A stretch of DNA of 64,000 nt from Saccharina japonica (Eukaryota > Sar > Phaeophyceae > Laminariales > Laminariaceae). Position 1 is the first letter of the stretch; every line of letters begins with the position of its first letter. The translations under genes and the position numbers were made by a program. This document shows, one piece after another, positions 10,590 to 22,925 of the stretch. The notes under the pieces were generated by a model. It saw nothing but the letters and a program-made list of their open reading frames with translations. It had not been told where the DNA came from and made no database searches. The DNA lies in assembly GCA_008828725.1 (NCBI GenBank), contig MEHQ01000660.1, positions 408,804-472,803 on the forward strand. Reading direction: 5' to 3'.

Positions 10590-11210
10590 TATTGGATACC
10601 AGGGTCGGCAGAGTCGGTCGCCGTTACCGCGAAACCACTTCGAAACCTTCCGACACAGATAATCTTTCCGCCGCTAGAAGGCTATTGCGATGCCGGGTAT
10701 CGCATGTTTGACGTTTATTTTGTTTTCCAAGACCGGTTTTCATATCGCATTGCCTTTCTGTGTGAAATGATATAGCGCGGAACGCCCTCCGAGGACAGGA
10801 AGTTAACAGGCAATACGAGTCAAGATGTGATCCATTGTATCGCATTTCCTTCGGTTTTGTATGTAGGGGTGGAGAACCGACGTCGACCGAAGGTATCGCA
10901 ATTCCGTGAACAGTGTCAGATTCCAATACCGGGAAACCACTTCCAAGTCTTCCGATCAAAATTATTGTCCCGCCGCTCGTATCGAGGTCGGGGTATCGGG
11001 TATCGCACTGCCGTAGGTGGTGTCGCCCTCGGACATCGTCCATCCCCTTTACGCCCGTAATTTCGGTGTCGTGAAAATTTTACGACACCGTATAAAAAGA
11101 TTATGATGGTAGGGTCGGATTGCTAATACGTGAAACCCTCTAACACTGTTTTATACCGAGTAGAGTCCCTCTACTAGTATAGGCCTCGGACAATCCACGT
11201 GGTGCGCACA
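10590..11210 (+). repeat. Degenerate internal repeat in block B1
   Basis: Around 10600-10690, 10905-11000 and 11115-11205 a similar phrase recurs: GTCGGATT or GTCAGATT, then a TACCG.GAAACC unit, then TCTTCCGA or TCTAACAC and a CGTATCGAGGTCGG-like end. A related phrase is at 41690-41780. It carries no gene. Confidence 0.4.
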
Positions 11211-11269
11211 ATAGGTTCGATAAGAAAACTTCCTATTCTGACGACCGCGGATGGTATAGTATACGCTGC

Positions 11270-14200
11270 TACGTTACCGGGGGACGTGGTCTGCTAAAGA
11301 TTTCCCAGTGGTTCGCGCCAATGAGAGGCCATATCCGTATAGAGGTTGTTTTGTGGAACGCCGCCATGGTCGTGCGTAGATAAATCGGCCCGATGCTTAG
11401 TGCCATGACGTTCTGGGCAGGTGACCGAGAGAGAGGCAAGGTGTACGATAAACGCGACGAACTACCTGGGCTGACGATTCGTAGCATGCCAGCGTTCTCG
11501 GCGTGTTCGACGATAGGGGGATTGTGGCATAATTATCGCTTGGTATGGGCTTACAAGAGGAGCTTAAAGGTAAAAGGGCGCTCGACAATGATACATATGA
11601 CGAAGGCACGGCCAGGACGCGAAACCAGAGGGTAGAACCGTGGGGCGTAAGATGAGACCAAGTTTCAAATATCAGCAAAACAGTTTTATCGCAGGTACGA
11701 CTTGGGGCGTATTGCGACTACTACCTCGCCATCACGGGTGAACATATCCCACCGCCCTGGTTGCAACGCTGATAACCCGTAAAACAAATGTCATTCTAAA
11801 ACGTCACTCAGGTACCTTGCCCTCAACCTGTAGGTGTCAAACATGTTGACGATGTCGCATTTTTACCCTTGACAGCGTCTCCCTTACGTAGTACCAGCCC
11901 TTAAGGTACCCCCTCTCCCCCCCTGGTTAGACTGCTCGTTGGATCTCATTTCAGCATAATAACAAAAAAACACGAATGCCACGGGTAAGCATGATCCCCG
12001 GCGCAAGCGGTGCACGGGTATACTCGAACGCAGCTCTATCGGGGACCTCACAATATCTTCGAGTGACAACTGCAGCAAGTGCTTTATTTAGACAAGAGAA
12101 ACACGGTAGTTGACATCTCGTCGACGAGTACCGGAACCTAACATTAAAGCGAAACCCAAACCAAGTTGCTGAGCAACGCCTGTTCCCGTCTTGCACACGC
12201 GTGGAAAGGTAACACCGCTACTGGTGACAGCGTAATGGGTTTTTTTTTTTTGCTTGGTCAACACTAAAAGACTCTCGTTCGAAGAGAGATTGCGCCTCGA
12301 TCGGGGAGGCTTGCGCCGTGCGTGTCTGTGGCGACCGCTGAACGCCGCTGGTCGATGATCGCGCCGTCATCCCTCTCAACCTACCCTTGTAAAGGAAAAC
12401 AAAAACGCGCAACCAAAGCTGCCGAGCGTGAGAGGGATTTTGTCAACCCTAATGAGGAAATATACAACCAAGTTCACCAGTAAAAGGCGTGAAGACAGTC
12501 GAATTAAAATCAATATTGTATCCGAGATATATATGTGTTTCACCCTTTCCCCTCGCCTTATTATGAAAGTTATACGATGCTCTGTCAGGCGTTGCGTCGT
12601 AATGGACCTATTTTATTGCAAGCACACACCACCAACGCCGAGATGTATGGCGATATGAACCAAGGAATATCACAGGAGGCCGGCTAAGATATCAGAACCG
12701 CGCACCAAGAAACTCACTTGTAGAAATAGAAACGGGAATATGGGAACATATGCGTCAAGGAAAAAAGCCTCACCAATGTGTCAGACACTCAATACCTCAA
12801 ACGTGGCGAAGAGGGCGACTTGAACCTTCAGATACAATGCTATCGCCTCGAAGAGAGCTGACTCGAGAACTCAAGGCCTTTTCTCCGGCAGACGTCAAGT
12901 CAATTCCGCTAAGAGGCAGTCGTCTACGTTGCACGAACTCGCAAACCGCCGGCGAGTAAAGACCCGCGCCACGATGTACATCAAGCGGAAACACCACGAT
13001 CTGGTCGATTCAGACCCCGAAAGTGACGCTCAGTGCTCGGTGCGAAGGCGCCAACTGAAAGAGTTAAGCTGGGTTCGACAAACTTGCTAGTACATCCTGC
13101 AGGGCGTCGCCATTCCAAACTGAGGACAAACATCGTACAGTCTCCGGCACAATACTCATGTCCTATATTCCGCCAGCACCAGCGATAGTCAGCGCTGCGG
13201 GGGCGCGTGGTTCGCTTGTGGTAGCACCTATAATGGTTGAGGCTGCTGACGTGAGATGCGTTACGTATACCTTTCCCGACATCCAATTGTGAGAAACGCC
13301 GAGGGGTGAAACCACCCAAGAAAAACTCTGTCACATTACTGTAGGTGTATGATCAATAGTGTGATACACCACTAACGACAGTGGCTGGTCTGTCACAGAA
13401 CTGAGATGCTCACTACATAAACTCACGTTCAATCGTACGACACCTCTTCAACATAACAGTACTGTAGTGCACTACCACCCACCAAATCACCTGTAAAGAA
13501 AAACAGCATTGCATATTTCGATGAAAAGCCTGACACGCGTTGCGACACTTGCTCTTGAAGCCGCACGGACTAGATCCAGCCCCCTGTGCGAAACGCCAAA
13601 CGGGCAGGAGCAGCAGCATCACGGCACACACCCCAATATCGACGAGATGAGCAAAGCCCGTCCCCAAAGTTAGACCATTAGTCCTTCGCGCAATACCTGT
13701 GGTGGAAGCACCGGGCATGGGAGGGAGACGGGTTTAACTGGTGTGTCCGCTATGCTGTGTGCCATTGTAAGACGTGTATGATATTTGACGAAGAGCATGC
13801 GGTGCCCGGTATTATTCACACGGCACACCGCTGTTACCCGCCTAATTTTTTCTACCCGTGAACGCACGGCTGTGAGTATGGGAGTCGACCGTTGTCCAAT
13901 ACCCTTAATATGGAGACTGCTGTGTTATATAATACCCTGTCTATCTTTGCCCATTAGCTTTCATTCAGGCAACGGCTCTATGAAAGTATACCGTACCAGT
14001 CGTACACTCTGCCGTTCTTTCTTTGATTTTATCACGGATTCAGAGCCTTCTTGAAACTACAGCAGGTCTCGCCTTCTCTCTTTTACAGGTACTGTACGCC
14101 CTCGGCATGCGTTGCACACAACACTAGCACGCTCGCTGCAGAAGCTGGGGCAAGCTTGTGCGTTGTTCTCGACCCGGCGCACGCGAAACCTAACGCGTCG

Positions 14201-14280
14201 ACGGAATGTTTTGAAACTTGGTGTAAATGGTTCCCATTGGGGACACGCGAAACCCCAATGTTAGTACCGTACAATTAGCT
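11270..14280 (+). repeat. Duplicated block C1
   Basis: Matches 24860-27760 and 42950-46940 in the same order. Anchors are GAACGCCGCCATG (11356, with GAAACGCCGCCATG at 24872), GTGGTTCGCTT (13207 / 26732 / 45411) and GCGCAATACCTGTGG (13687 / 27180 / 45866). It carries short conserved plus-strand frames but no intact gene. One is VVYVARTRKPPA near 12908, matching VVYIARNRTPPARK near 26447 and VVYVARKRTTPARK near 45127. Confidence 0.75.
14087..14278 (+). pseudogene. Conserved C-terminal-like exon, C copy 1
   Basis: After a T/C-rich tract and ACAG, the frame reads RYCTPSACVAHNTS, then AAEAGASLCVVLDPAHAKPNA and ends RETPMLVPYN plus stop. Two other copies (27549-27741, 46733-46930) keep LDPVHAKPNAST, the HETPI..VP motif and the same stop position. 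A shared stop in diverged copies supports a true former 3' exon. It is not a family I recognise, and I cannot tell whether it is still expressed. Confidence 0.45.
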
Positions 14281-14314
14281 AAACCGCAGCGTTATTTAAT
14301 TAGCTGTGTGGTCC

Positions 14315-14965
14315 CGTCAGTGACACACGACATCCACGTTTGCGCGGTGGTTAAAGCCGCCGATTCCGCTCATGATCGTCCTCGTCGTTGGTCGTGGTAT
14401 GGGTTCGTTTATGGAATTTTGCGGAGCAGACGTTTCATCGGCGTCGGTTTGATCTGGTGGGGTGTACCGAGTCGCGCCGCATATTAAACTTTGCATCGTA
14501 ATATAAATTTGCACCGGACGTGCTTGTTTGTTTAATAACCGCGTCCAACCCCTACGTTGGACTCACGAACCAATTAAACGCTGTGAGAGGGGCCTCGAAG
14601 GCCTTTTCAAAGAGTTCTTATTGCTCACGGTGCGGTGCGGTTAAGGTTGGGTAAAACTCCTGATTTCAACGAGATGCCCCGCACCTTACGGGTTTGAGAC
14701 TAACCACCACACCATACAGTGCGTGTTAGAACCATACGGCAGCGCACCACATCCCATGACACCGTTCAATTGTCACAGATCCCAAAGCTCGCTATCCATA
14801 ACATGTCGTCCGTTTCGTTGCCGGCTTATGACGTCGACAAAAAAGGCCGAACACTCAATTAACATGATCGTTTTTTTCGTAGACGCCAGCGGTCGAGAGG
14901 AATCCGACATATTTGACAAATATGGACATGCCTCTGTACTAAACAAACTTATACCCATTCCGTAA
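14315..14965 (+). pseudogene. Broken copy of the 220-aa conserved frame
   Basis: Residues KAADSAHDRPRRWSW, FIGVGLIWWGVPSRAA and later GSAPHPMTPFNCHRSQSS, PFRCRLMTSTKKAEH and ESDIFDKYGHASVLN align with the open frame at 47015-47677. Here a TAA follows SRAAY at 14485, and the middle 230 bp are out of frame, so the gene is interrupted. The intact copy carries the description. Confidence 0.5.
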
Positions 14966-15345
14966 TATATACAATACCCCAATCCACTGTGCAACAATTA
15001 AGATGCACTGTGCGATTTTGGAAAATCTCAAGTGTATCAAATACAGATCGCGAACTTGGTCAATCTGTTTGAAGAGGGGAAGTCAACATATTTTTATTCC
15101 GTGAGTGTGTGCATATGCTGCAAACGTCTCCTGATGAATAAAATTTAGGCAAACCAACCGCGCACGGATCCCGGAAGACCCCCACGCCATCGCGAGAAAA
15201 ACCCTGCAATCGAATTCGCATTGAGAGTACAAAGAGGGCAAGGAAGACCCCTCGGCGGAATAGCAGAATACGTGCCACTCTGGGGAACATAAAAATAAGC
15301 CTTTAAGCTGTCTTGAACCAGCTACCAGCAGTCCATCCCTAGCAG

Positions 15346-15745
15346 GCAGTGCCGTTTGCGGTGTGGCGTTGTGGCTGGAAGAAAACTCGAACGTAGCCTT
15401 AAACGAAAATACAGGTCGGTCGTGTGCTGCCGACTGGCGTACGTGCGCGACCCAAATAGGAAAACGCGGATCATGAGAGTACCAAAGAGGAAGGCACCTA
15501 TGGGGACCAGCAGGAGGCATCGATGTTTCGGCCCCATCCATAATACTCGTGAACTATCTTTTTCCAGGTCCTACGATTGTATAGGTAATACGACCTACAT
15601 CCCGCTTTGTGCCGACACCCCGATCACACTTGGTTTGTGTTTTACTCCGACAGTTGGCGACCCGGAAACTGGGGAGAAGTGTCCAAATTATATAGTACTG
15701 AATGAGTTCATGAGGACACCATATCTCCTCTTGAACAGTGTATAA
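15346..15745 (+). pseudogene. Conserved frame in block D1
   Basis: The frame reads RCGVVAGRKLERSLKRKY, VVCCRLAYVRDP and later CADTPITLGLCF. The D2 copy gives RCGVVAGSKLERDIKRNT, VVCCRLAYVRDP and, after a 5-bp length change, CADTPIKFGVCF. The basic KLER..KRK part is well kept. It is a probable exon relic of unknown function. The opposite strand is also open here (15083-15541), so the strand is not certain. Confidence 0.35.
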
Positions 15746-15942
15746 AGATGCGGTATACCCCTTCATACGTGTGATCCTGCAATAATAACGAATCCCATAT
15801 CGGTTTACCAGTTTAAAAATATATTACATTAGGGGATATCGACCAAAGTGTACACTGGTTCGAAAAGCATTGCGTTTACGCGGTGCCAACCGTCCGTTTC
15901 TAGGAGTGCCATAAGCAGCTCTTCCCGTCAAAATACTAAAAC

Positions 15943-16039
15943 CTGACATAAGCCAACGAAAACGACAGTTGAGTTGTTTGTCATATCATATGAATACCTA
16001 TTTCATACCTGATACCTTGGAGCATACGATAGCGCTCAC
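15943..16039 (-). other. Candidate 97-bp intron at the 3' end of ankyrin gene 2
   Basis: On the minus strand the donor is GGCAG|GTGAGC and the acceptor CTTATGTCAG|GTTTTAG. Joining gives a stop (TAG) two codons after the junction, so the spliced protein would gain almost nothing. Its position matches the introns of the other paralogues. Confidence 0.45.
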
Positions 16040-17325
16040 CTGCCGATAAGCCTCACGAAGGACTTGCTACCGGTCGTCCACTTCCACCTGACCACTCGCA
16101 AACCAATACGGGGGGGGCGCGTCACGGCTTGCGGGGGCGACAGCACACACAAAGCAGGAGCGGCGGCAGACGTGCCACCATCACTGCACCTATAGCCTCC
16201 CGCTTGTTGGACAGAGGGCCAAGCCCACGATCGAGCCCGGTAAGCTGGGCCACGGTTAAGCATCCGGCGGATGGCCACCGCCTGCCCCCGATCACACTGA
16301 ACATCTTCACCGACACATAGCCCAATGATGTCTCGGGGGGTATGCCCCATCGAGTCACGGGCCGCCTCGTCCATCCCCGCATTGAGAAGGACGCTCACCG
16401 CAGCGGGGTAGCAGACTAGAGCGCTAACGTGAAGCAGGCGTAGACGCTTGACATCCATATTCGCCAACGCCGACCTCATGTCCACTGCATCAACCTTGAG
16501 AAGCAGCTGGAGGATTGTAGCCCTGCGAGAGCGAACGGTGACATAGAACGCGGCGGACAACTCCTTCACGCCTCCGATTGCCTTTATCCCCCCTTCGTTG
16601 AGCAGGACCCGCAGCACGCCGTCGAAGCCTTTGTCCAGAGCGACTGCAAGCGGACAAGCATCATGCTCACCCGAGGGAACCGGCTGCATCGCTCCCAACG
16701 ACAGCAGCTTGGACACCATGCTCTCATGGCCTTGGTCGCATGCCAGTACTAGCGGCGTCTTACCCTCGGCACAGGCGTTTAGCGTGGCGGGCGCTCTGGG
16801 GTACAGCATGTCGACCAAGTTCAGGTTGCCGTATAGGGCCGCATAGTGCAGAGGGTAGAACCCGTTTTCTTGCGCCAATGATGGGTTGGCGCCCGCCTCC
16901 AGCAGTAGCCTTACCACAAACTCGTCGTCGTCAAACGTTTGGCAGGCGCTCATGAGTGGGGTAGAGCCGTCCTTGTCGGTGGCGTTGGGATCAGCACGAC
17001 CTTGGTTCAGCAGTAAACGAACGATTTCGGCGTTCCCGTTCCCGCTGGCTATGTGCAGGGCCCGTTTACCAGGAGTATCGTCAGATGATCCTGATATTGG
17101 ACACACCAGATCAACTGTAACCGGCCTGTTGGCATCCGCCCCTTGCTCGAGGAAGTATTCTACCATTCCAGCATGATTTACCATGGTGGCAGCCACGATA
17201 GGAGCGCAGTGTGCCTTCGGCGGTCCATTCAAGTTCGCCCCAGCCTCGAGCGTGGCCACCATTGCATCAAAGTTCCGACCGAATACAGCCTGTAGCAACT
17301 GATCGTCTCTCCCGACGGTAGACAT
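16036..17325 (-). CDS. Ankyrin-repeat protein, type D, copy 1 (429 aa first exon)
   Basis: Starts MSTVGRDDQLLQAVF. About nine ankyrin repeats follow, for example EIVRLLLNQGRADPNATD, GSTPLMSAC, VVRLLLEAGANPSLA and PLHYAALYGNLNLVDML. Near residue 355 comes GPAYRARSWAWPS, then an Ala/Cys-containing linker and a basic end (RVVRWKWTTGSKSFVRLIGR). I chose this ATG because the broken paralogue at 50904 starts at the same place; in-frame ATGs at 17358 and 17355 would add a short unconserved N-terminus. It faces ankyrin gene 1 across blocks B and C. The stop TGA again sits in CAGGTGAGC. Type D shares the overall plan with type A but forms its own subfamily with the broken copy. Likely a protein-binding scaffold; partner unknown. 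Confidence 0.9.
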   Translation of the reverse strand: MSTVGRDDQLLQAVFGRNFDAMVATLEAGANLNGPPKAHCAPIVAATMVNHAGMVEYFLEQGADANRPVTVDLVCPISGSSDDTPGKRALHIASGNGNAEIVRLLLNQGRADPNATDKDGSTPLMSACQTFDDDEFVVRLLLEAGANPSLAQENGFYPLHYAALYGNLNLVDMLYPRAPATLNACAEGKTPLVLACDQGHESMVSKLLSLGAMQPVPSGEHDACPLAVALDKGFDGVLRVLLNEGGIKAIGGVKELSAAFYVTVRSRRATILQLLLKVDAVDMRSALANMDVKRLRLLHVSALVCYPAAVSVLLNAGMDEAARDSMGHTPRDIIGLCVGEDVQCDRGQAVAIRRMLNRGPAYRARSWAWPSVQQAGGYRCSDGGTSAAAPALCVLSPPQAVTRPPRIGLRVVRWKWTTGSKSFVRLIGR

Positions 17326-19457
17326 CCTTAAACGCGTAGTCATACATACACACATCATAGGGTAATCAGGCAGACCGAACACAGGCACACATTATAAGTT
17401 GAAGTTAATTGGTGCGAGTATCTTATCAACGTTAGAACGGACGATATTTGACCCTATATACGCAGTCAAGTCATCGAGTACTTATGGGACACTTGTGTAC
17501 AGGCAGGCCTTAGAGTGCCTACACGGGGTTGTTCAGTAAAACAACTTGAACAAAACAAGTGTGTCTTCACGCAAACGCCTGATTGTTGCTGCAATTTTCT
17601 TTCGCATGTGGTCGGTTCCCATAATTTGTACGGCTGTAGGATCTCAAGTATAAAATCGAGTATGTATGTCACGTTCTGTTCATGGCGGTCCATATTACAC
17701 AAAATGTGTGAAATTCGAGAAGATACTGCAAGCGGCATTCATTCGGGGCTGGTTGTATCTAGCGCGGTTTTAGTTCGAGCCAGCTTGAAATAATTCTGAT
17801 AAATTTGGCGAAAGGCGATATAGATCCAAAACTAAATTGATTAGACTAAAAACCAAACGGAATACAAGGCCTCTACAGCAGTACAATCGCTGCGGCGAGA
17901 AATGAGAAGAACGTTTGCTTCTGGTAGGAAGCAGATCCAAGCAACCAACATTGACTGTAGCGCAAAAACAAACGTAAAAAAGGCCGCGCTATTGCTCGGC
18001 CGTCTGCGAAAAAAAGACCGGCGCCCTTAAACCGTGGTGCGGCAATCAGCAAACAAAAACTCTTCCTACCTGGTGTTGCGATACGCCTAATTCTGAACAA
18101 ATTCTTGCACCACTGGTCCAGGGCAATATTTTTTTCACCTATTTTCCGGCCCCGATCTCAAGTTGGAATACCGACTCCTACGATTTCGGGACCCCGGAGG
18201 GGGGCACGTTTCGCTTACGAAATCAACGAATTGCCCTCACTGCCGCCTGTCGTGTGTTCGCACAATCCGACGTTCTATCAATAGGCAACGAGGGACAAAA
18301 ACACCAAATTATTACGGCACTGAGTGGAGGTATCAACCGTGGAGAGGCAGGGGCGGGGGAGGGGATTCGCTATTAAGTGAACCTCTACGTGGGTTACGAA
18401 AGGGACTGAAGATGGAACAATAAGGCAAATAGAGAGTACGTGCTAGATTTTATGGGAACACGTAACACGTATCACTTCGTATGTAACTACAGTAAATGCC
18501 ACAGTTGAGCCACACCCATGCCGAGTCCAACACCTCTCCCCGAACATGGTACCGAAGAACTCTGTTTGCGTAATCCGGCCAAGATTTCAAAGCCAAAGTG
18601 CTAAAACAGAATACATGAACAGTATGTTACTGACAGAAATATACCAGGTAGTTGATGGCTTGAATAGCAAAATCGGTCGCCAAATTTAGAAGGCAAACGT
18701 TGAAAGCCCCACCGTCGGACTATTCAGAGTGTGTACCTGAATGCATGAGATAACATAAACCCCGTAGAAAGCGTGATCGAAGAGTCACGCGCAGCTTGAA
18801 AATAGGAGTCTCGAATAAATCCTCGGTACTACACATGTGATTATCGTGTTTTCTATTTGCGGTATTTTCATCTGAACCTACACCCAAGAAACGTTTAACA
18901 AGTTCCTTCCTGCTCGTTCCTATGCACAGCACTCGTTTACCAAGCATACGTTATGCACTTCTCAAACGTGGACGAGGGATCTGGGCATCACTGCCCCTTG
19001 CTATAAGTGTCATAGTGACAAGTAGCGGTCAAACTTAGCAAGAGCAGTGGGTCAATTCATGTTTGCTCGCAATTGTTTATCTGCGTATCAACTCGGGTTC
19101 GTTCGCTCTGCCCTTATAACTGGTCATCACCACTTACTGCTGCTGCACATCGAAGTGTCTACCCTAAAAGAAGGATGCAAAATGCAATCATAAAATCATT
19201 CGCGCCAACCAATCCAGCACACATACCAGTATACACAGGGTACACACATACCTACTGTTGTGGAGACCGGCACGCGGGCGAAGCACAGGCACCTCAGCTA
19301 TGGCGCCGAACTAACCCCCCCCCCTTCGTTTGTCGACAGAGAAGCGGCGCCGGCTCGCCGAAGAAGAGGCCAAGCTGTGCAACAGAGACAGCAACCACCG
19401 GTCAGATTTTGTATATATATCTACCGTTATAGCTGACAGCTGATACCTGGTATATCT

Positions 19458-19806
19458 CCCCGGTAGACTTGTGATCAGCTCCAAGGGCTGCTAGCCTTGG
19501 TACCCGACTTGAAATCCCACGGCGGTAAGATTTTGACTATATTTTAAAAAAAATGCCACCAATTGCTGAGAGCGCCTTCGTGACGTGAGTAGGCGGAATT
19601 CGACGCAAGTCGACTCGGGAAGAAAGTGCTGAAACCTTCCCGCGATAAAAATGCAGGGCACGTACCGTAGTGGGGAGGGGGGAGAAGAGCCTACTATTAA
19701 TAGTGATCCCGAGTCTGATGAGTTACGACTCGTAAAGAGGGAGAGAGAAAACAAGGGCGAAGATATTAAATGGGATGGACGAAAAATAAATAAAAAGAAA
19801 ACAATA
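19458..19806 (+). mobile_element. tRNA-derived SINE-like repeat, copy 1
   Basis: The head CCCCGGTAGACTTGTGATCA and the following ACTTGAAATCCC resemble degenerate A and B boxes of a tRNA promoter. The body (AATTGCTGAGAGCGCCTTCG...) matches the better copy at 55446, and the 3' end is A-rich (AAATAAAAAGAAAA). It is absent from the paralogous place near 53280, so it inserted after duplication of block D. Confidence 0.6.
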
Positions 19807-22216
19807 CGATGGGGACGCAGGCCATCAACCCGGAGCGAGATTTATCCGCGCTGGGGACTTTCATTCGAGAAACTCCGAACTTCCTCAGCCTCCAGAAATA
19901 TAAAGCGTTTTGCCTTGTTGCAAGCTCTCAGTTCGTACGCGCGTATGATACGTGGCAGGTTGTTGTGCTTTTCCTTTCTCCTTTCGGGCTACATTTTTTG
20001 TTGCGGGCAAGTATACCTGAACGCTAAAACAACAACTTGTCGATTTCTTCGGCTACAGCGGCAGTCGTACGAGTATAGATAGCTTCCAAACGTCGTTTCC
20101 ATGAATAAAATCGTACCTCGCATAATACGATTTCGTATTCGTATTAAATACAATACCGCCTCTCTCACAAGAAACCTGAAATATGGCTCAGGTTGACTTT
20201 CTTGTTATGGGCGCGCGCGAAAGCACACTTTCTCATGGTGCGCTTTCTTATTTATTATTTTGGTGCCCGAGAAGACGTGTTCCCTAGTATAATACTAAAA
20301 AAAACAGCATAATGAAGAGTGGCAGGGGCCCAGGACAGCCACAGAAAGGGGTCATTTCTCAAAGCTTATTCGTACACTAACTAGGGTGAGAGCTTTCTAT
20401 TTGTTTTGCAAATATTCAGGCTGACTTTGTTGTGAGTTCCTTTCTTTTGAGTGGCCCGGTACTCCTGTAGTATTAAGAGCATAGTCTGCCGAGGTAGGTA
20501 CTGCTGTATACTTCGAAGTATATGTTTATGTTCTGTGTACGCGCGTACGTACAATTCATTCAGAGGTTAAATCCCTGTACTCTGTGTTCAGTGCTCTAGA
20601 CCTATAATATACCTGGTATATGATACGAGTACATGTCCACGAGGTAGCAACGAACATAATTACTACCATACGGTACGAGTATACGCACAACATACTATAT
20701 GTGCACGTACTGACGCTGCTGGGGGCATTGAAACCCGGAACCCCGGGAATCCCACGATGGTTGAATGAGCGTTCATGGTTGGTATACGAAGCACTTTGAT
20801 ATCGTGTGATATTTTATATATCTATCTATATATACATCGATACGTAGGATTATATGTTTACTCGCTCACCTACAGCAGTATTTTCCCATATATATATCTG
20901 GCTGGTGGTGGTGACTGGCGGTGTATGTATCATTCTACTGCCGTCTGTGGTGTGTCGTTGTGGCTGCTGTTTTGCGCTGTTCGCATCCTCAACACTGCTG
21001 CTGTTCCCGCTCCTCGGTCGGTACACAAATGGAGGTGAGTAGGTATTAGCCGACCTCACCGCGATTCTGTGAAGCTTTCCTTCCCGGATGATGATAGATC
21101 ACACGTACACTGTGGTAGGTATACTGAAGTATATATACTTCTTAATGTACTTTTCTTCGTTGACGACTGATTCACAGTACGTAGTAAGTGTACTATTAAT
21201 ATTTGTATAACTATCTGTACCGTTTTAAAGTATTTTTTAGTATCGAACAGGTTGCGCGTTGTTGGATAGAGAATGCGCGGACGGCTGTGGCGGTGGTAAA
21301 GGCCCCACACCGCGAGACGTGGGCCAGGTGCCCAAAGAGAGACAACCCCTAAACGTTTCCTGGTGTAGCTTACGGGCAAACCGGCCCCGTTGTCTTCCTG
21401 CGCGCGAAAAGCCCAAACCATGTTGATTTACAAAAACAAATTACCCCAAAACAAATACCTCTGGGTGGGTACGACGTACGTGGTATCTCGCATGCGGTGA
21501 AAAAGGCCTTAAAACATTTTTTCTTATGCGGCGAGGCGCATCCCGTTCAGATTTATTCTGTAGAAGGCGCCGCCCTGCTATTTCTTCCGAGGAAGGCACA
21601 TCGTACGGGCGTCGAAGGCAGATGTATGTTATGCTAGCCGCGCCACATAATCTGCCTAGTGGTGCCCAGCCGTCGTGCCGTGGTACTTCCTGCGCAATTT
21701 TTACAAAATGCGTGCGACAGCGCAATATTTCACCACGTATCATACATAGGAATTACACATTTTGAGCTTGGTATTGTGCACTAATAATAGGGAAGCAAGC
21801 AGGAACATGGGCTGCTTTTCTCAGTTTGCAAAACTAAGTGTCTATTTTGCTATTTTGGGGATGCAAGTCCTGTCTGTGTCTGTTTTGAAATTTGCTCGAC
21901 CGTCGGTCTTCTCGTAACCATTATTAGGTGAATTTGTACACTTTGTGACCATCGAAATGCCCCTTATATTTCCGCCAGGTCTGGCACCGTGACCGAAGTC
22001 TCCCACGCAGAAAAGCGTCGAACGTGAAGGACACGCGCGCGTTCCAACTCGACCACCGACTGCTGCGCACTCGTGTCGCGTCCTCGTTATCCAATAACCT
22101 CCCCCCCTCGGCTCCTTTGGAGTGACGGACCATCCCTGCCCCGCTCTCTCCGTCTCTCTCTTCCTCTCCAGGTGTTCCTCTCTCTGTCCTCTCCCCAGTC
22201 TGATGCTCATATCTGG

Positions 22217-22309
22217 TAACCCTTTCAGTACTGCACTGTACATAACCAACTAGTTCAGTCTAATTCCAAGTGTTTTGTCCACCTCGGGACTGCAGTTCAT
22301 GAAGGGTTA
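22217..22309. mobile_element. Short MITE with TAACCCTTT ends, copy 1
   Basis: Left TAACCCTTTCAGTACTG pairs with the right end, which reads TAACCCTTCATGAACTG on the minus strand. The shared interior phrase TAATTCCAAGTGTTTTGTCC is at 53999 in a second copy (TAATTCCAAGTAGTTTGTCC). Confidence 0.6.
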
Positions 22310-22507
22310 ATAAAATCGTTACGGAATTTTCGCACTTGATTTAGGTATATGAGTTTTTTTCTCGATTATTCGACAATCTTAATATTAGTATCAATATTAT
22401 AGTATACTATTAATACTCGTATCATACTACAGTAACTTATGTTCTACACGTACGTATGCTGCTCCTTTGGAATGTTTGCCCGTACCTGGTATAATATACG
22501 GGTGATA

Positions 22508-22553
22508 TTGTTGTTGTTGTTGTTGTTGTTGGTGTTGTTGTTGTTGTTGTTGT
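22508..22553 (+). repeat. (TTG)n microsatellite
   Basis: About fifteen TTG units interrupted once by GGTG. No gene surrounds it. The next 200 bp hold two copies of CTGTCTGAAGTGCTG (22840, 22905) and a run of 14 C at 22784-22797. Confidence 0.85.
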
Positions 22554-22925
22554 CTTCACATTAAACTCGTTTCAGTTGCTAATCCCTATAGTCTGATCTA
22601 GCAAGATCACGGCCCGTGGTCACCAAAGTGCTAGAGCAATCAGAGAGTCCTAAAGAACACGTACACTTAGCAGGGAAAGGATACACCAGTCCGAAGAGGT
22701 ACACCTAAAATCCCTACCGCATGCTATGCGTGTCCAAAACTGAACTACACGCCCGCAATCTACATTCGACTACAGCAGCATCGTCCCCCCCCCCCCCTCC
22801 CACTCTTTACCAATGAATTTGCCGACTACAGCGTAACTACTGTCTGAAGTGCTGTCTGTACAAAAACACACGGTAGGCGTGGCAACAAGATGGAGCACGC
22901 AGCTGCTGTCTGAAGTGCTGCCAGA

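Larger units (their letters stand above)
7500..11250 (+). repeat. Duplicated block B1
   Basis: Collinear with 37240-41850. Anchors are GGATGTGGCGTAT (7543 / 37322), CCATAGGGCGGGTT (8860 / 40582) and GCCGAGTCAGTCGTTGCAAT (9012 / 40722). One internal piece (8520-8870) is inverted relative to its partner at 37965-38320. Between 7800 and 8500 nothing is recognised. Confidence 0.75.
14280..21790 (+). repeat. Duplicated block D1
   Basis: Collinear with 46940-55070. Anchors flank the minus-strand ankyrin gene: GACACTTGTGTACAGGCA (17488 / 51087), AGCTGTGCAACAGAGACAGC (19372 / 52949) and CATAATCTGCCTA (21645 / 54927). Between 17.4 and 19.45 kb, and between 19.8 and 21.8 kb, no gene is supported. Confidence 0.8.

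Noticed and set aside
15083..15541. Minus-strand 152-codon gene matching a 154-codon frame at 47738-48202
   Set aside because: Part of the similarity is in frame, but C-termini diverge after frame shifts. The plus-strand reading of the same DNA is at least as well kept, so I did not call the minus-strand frame.
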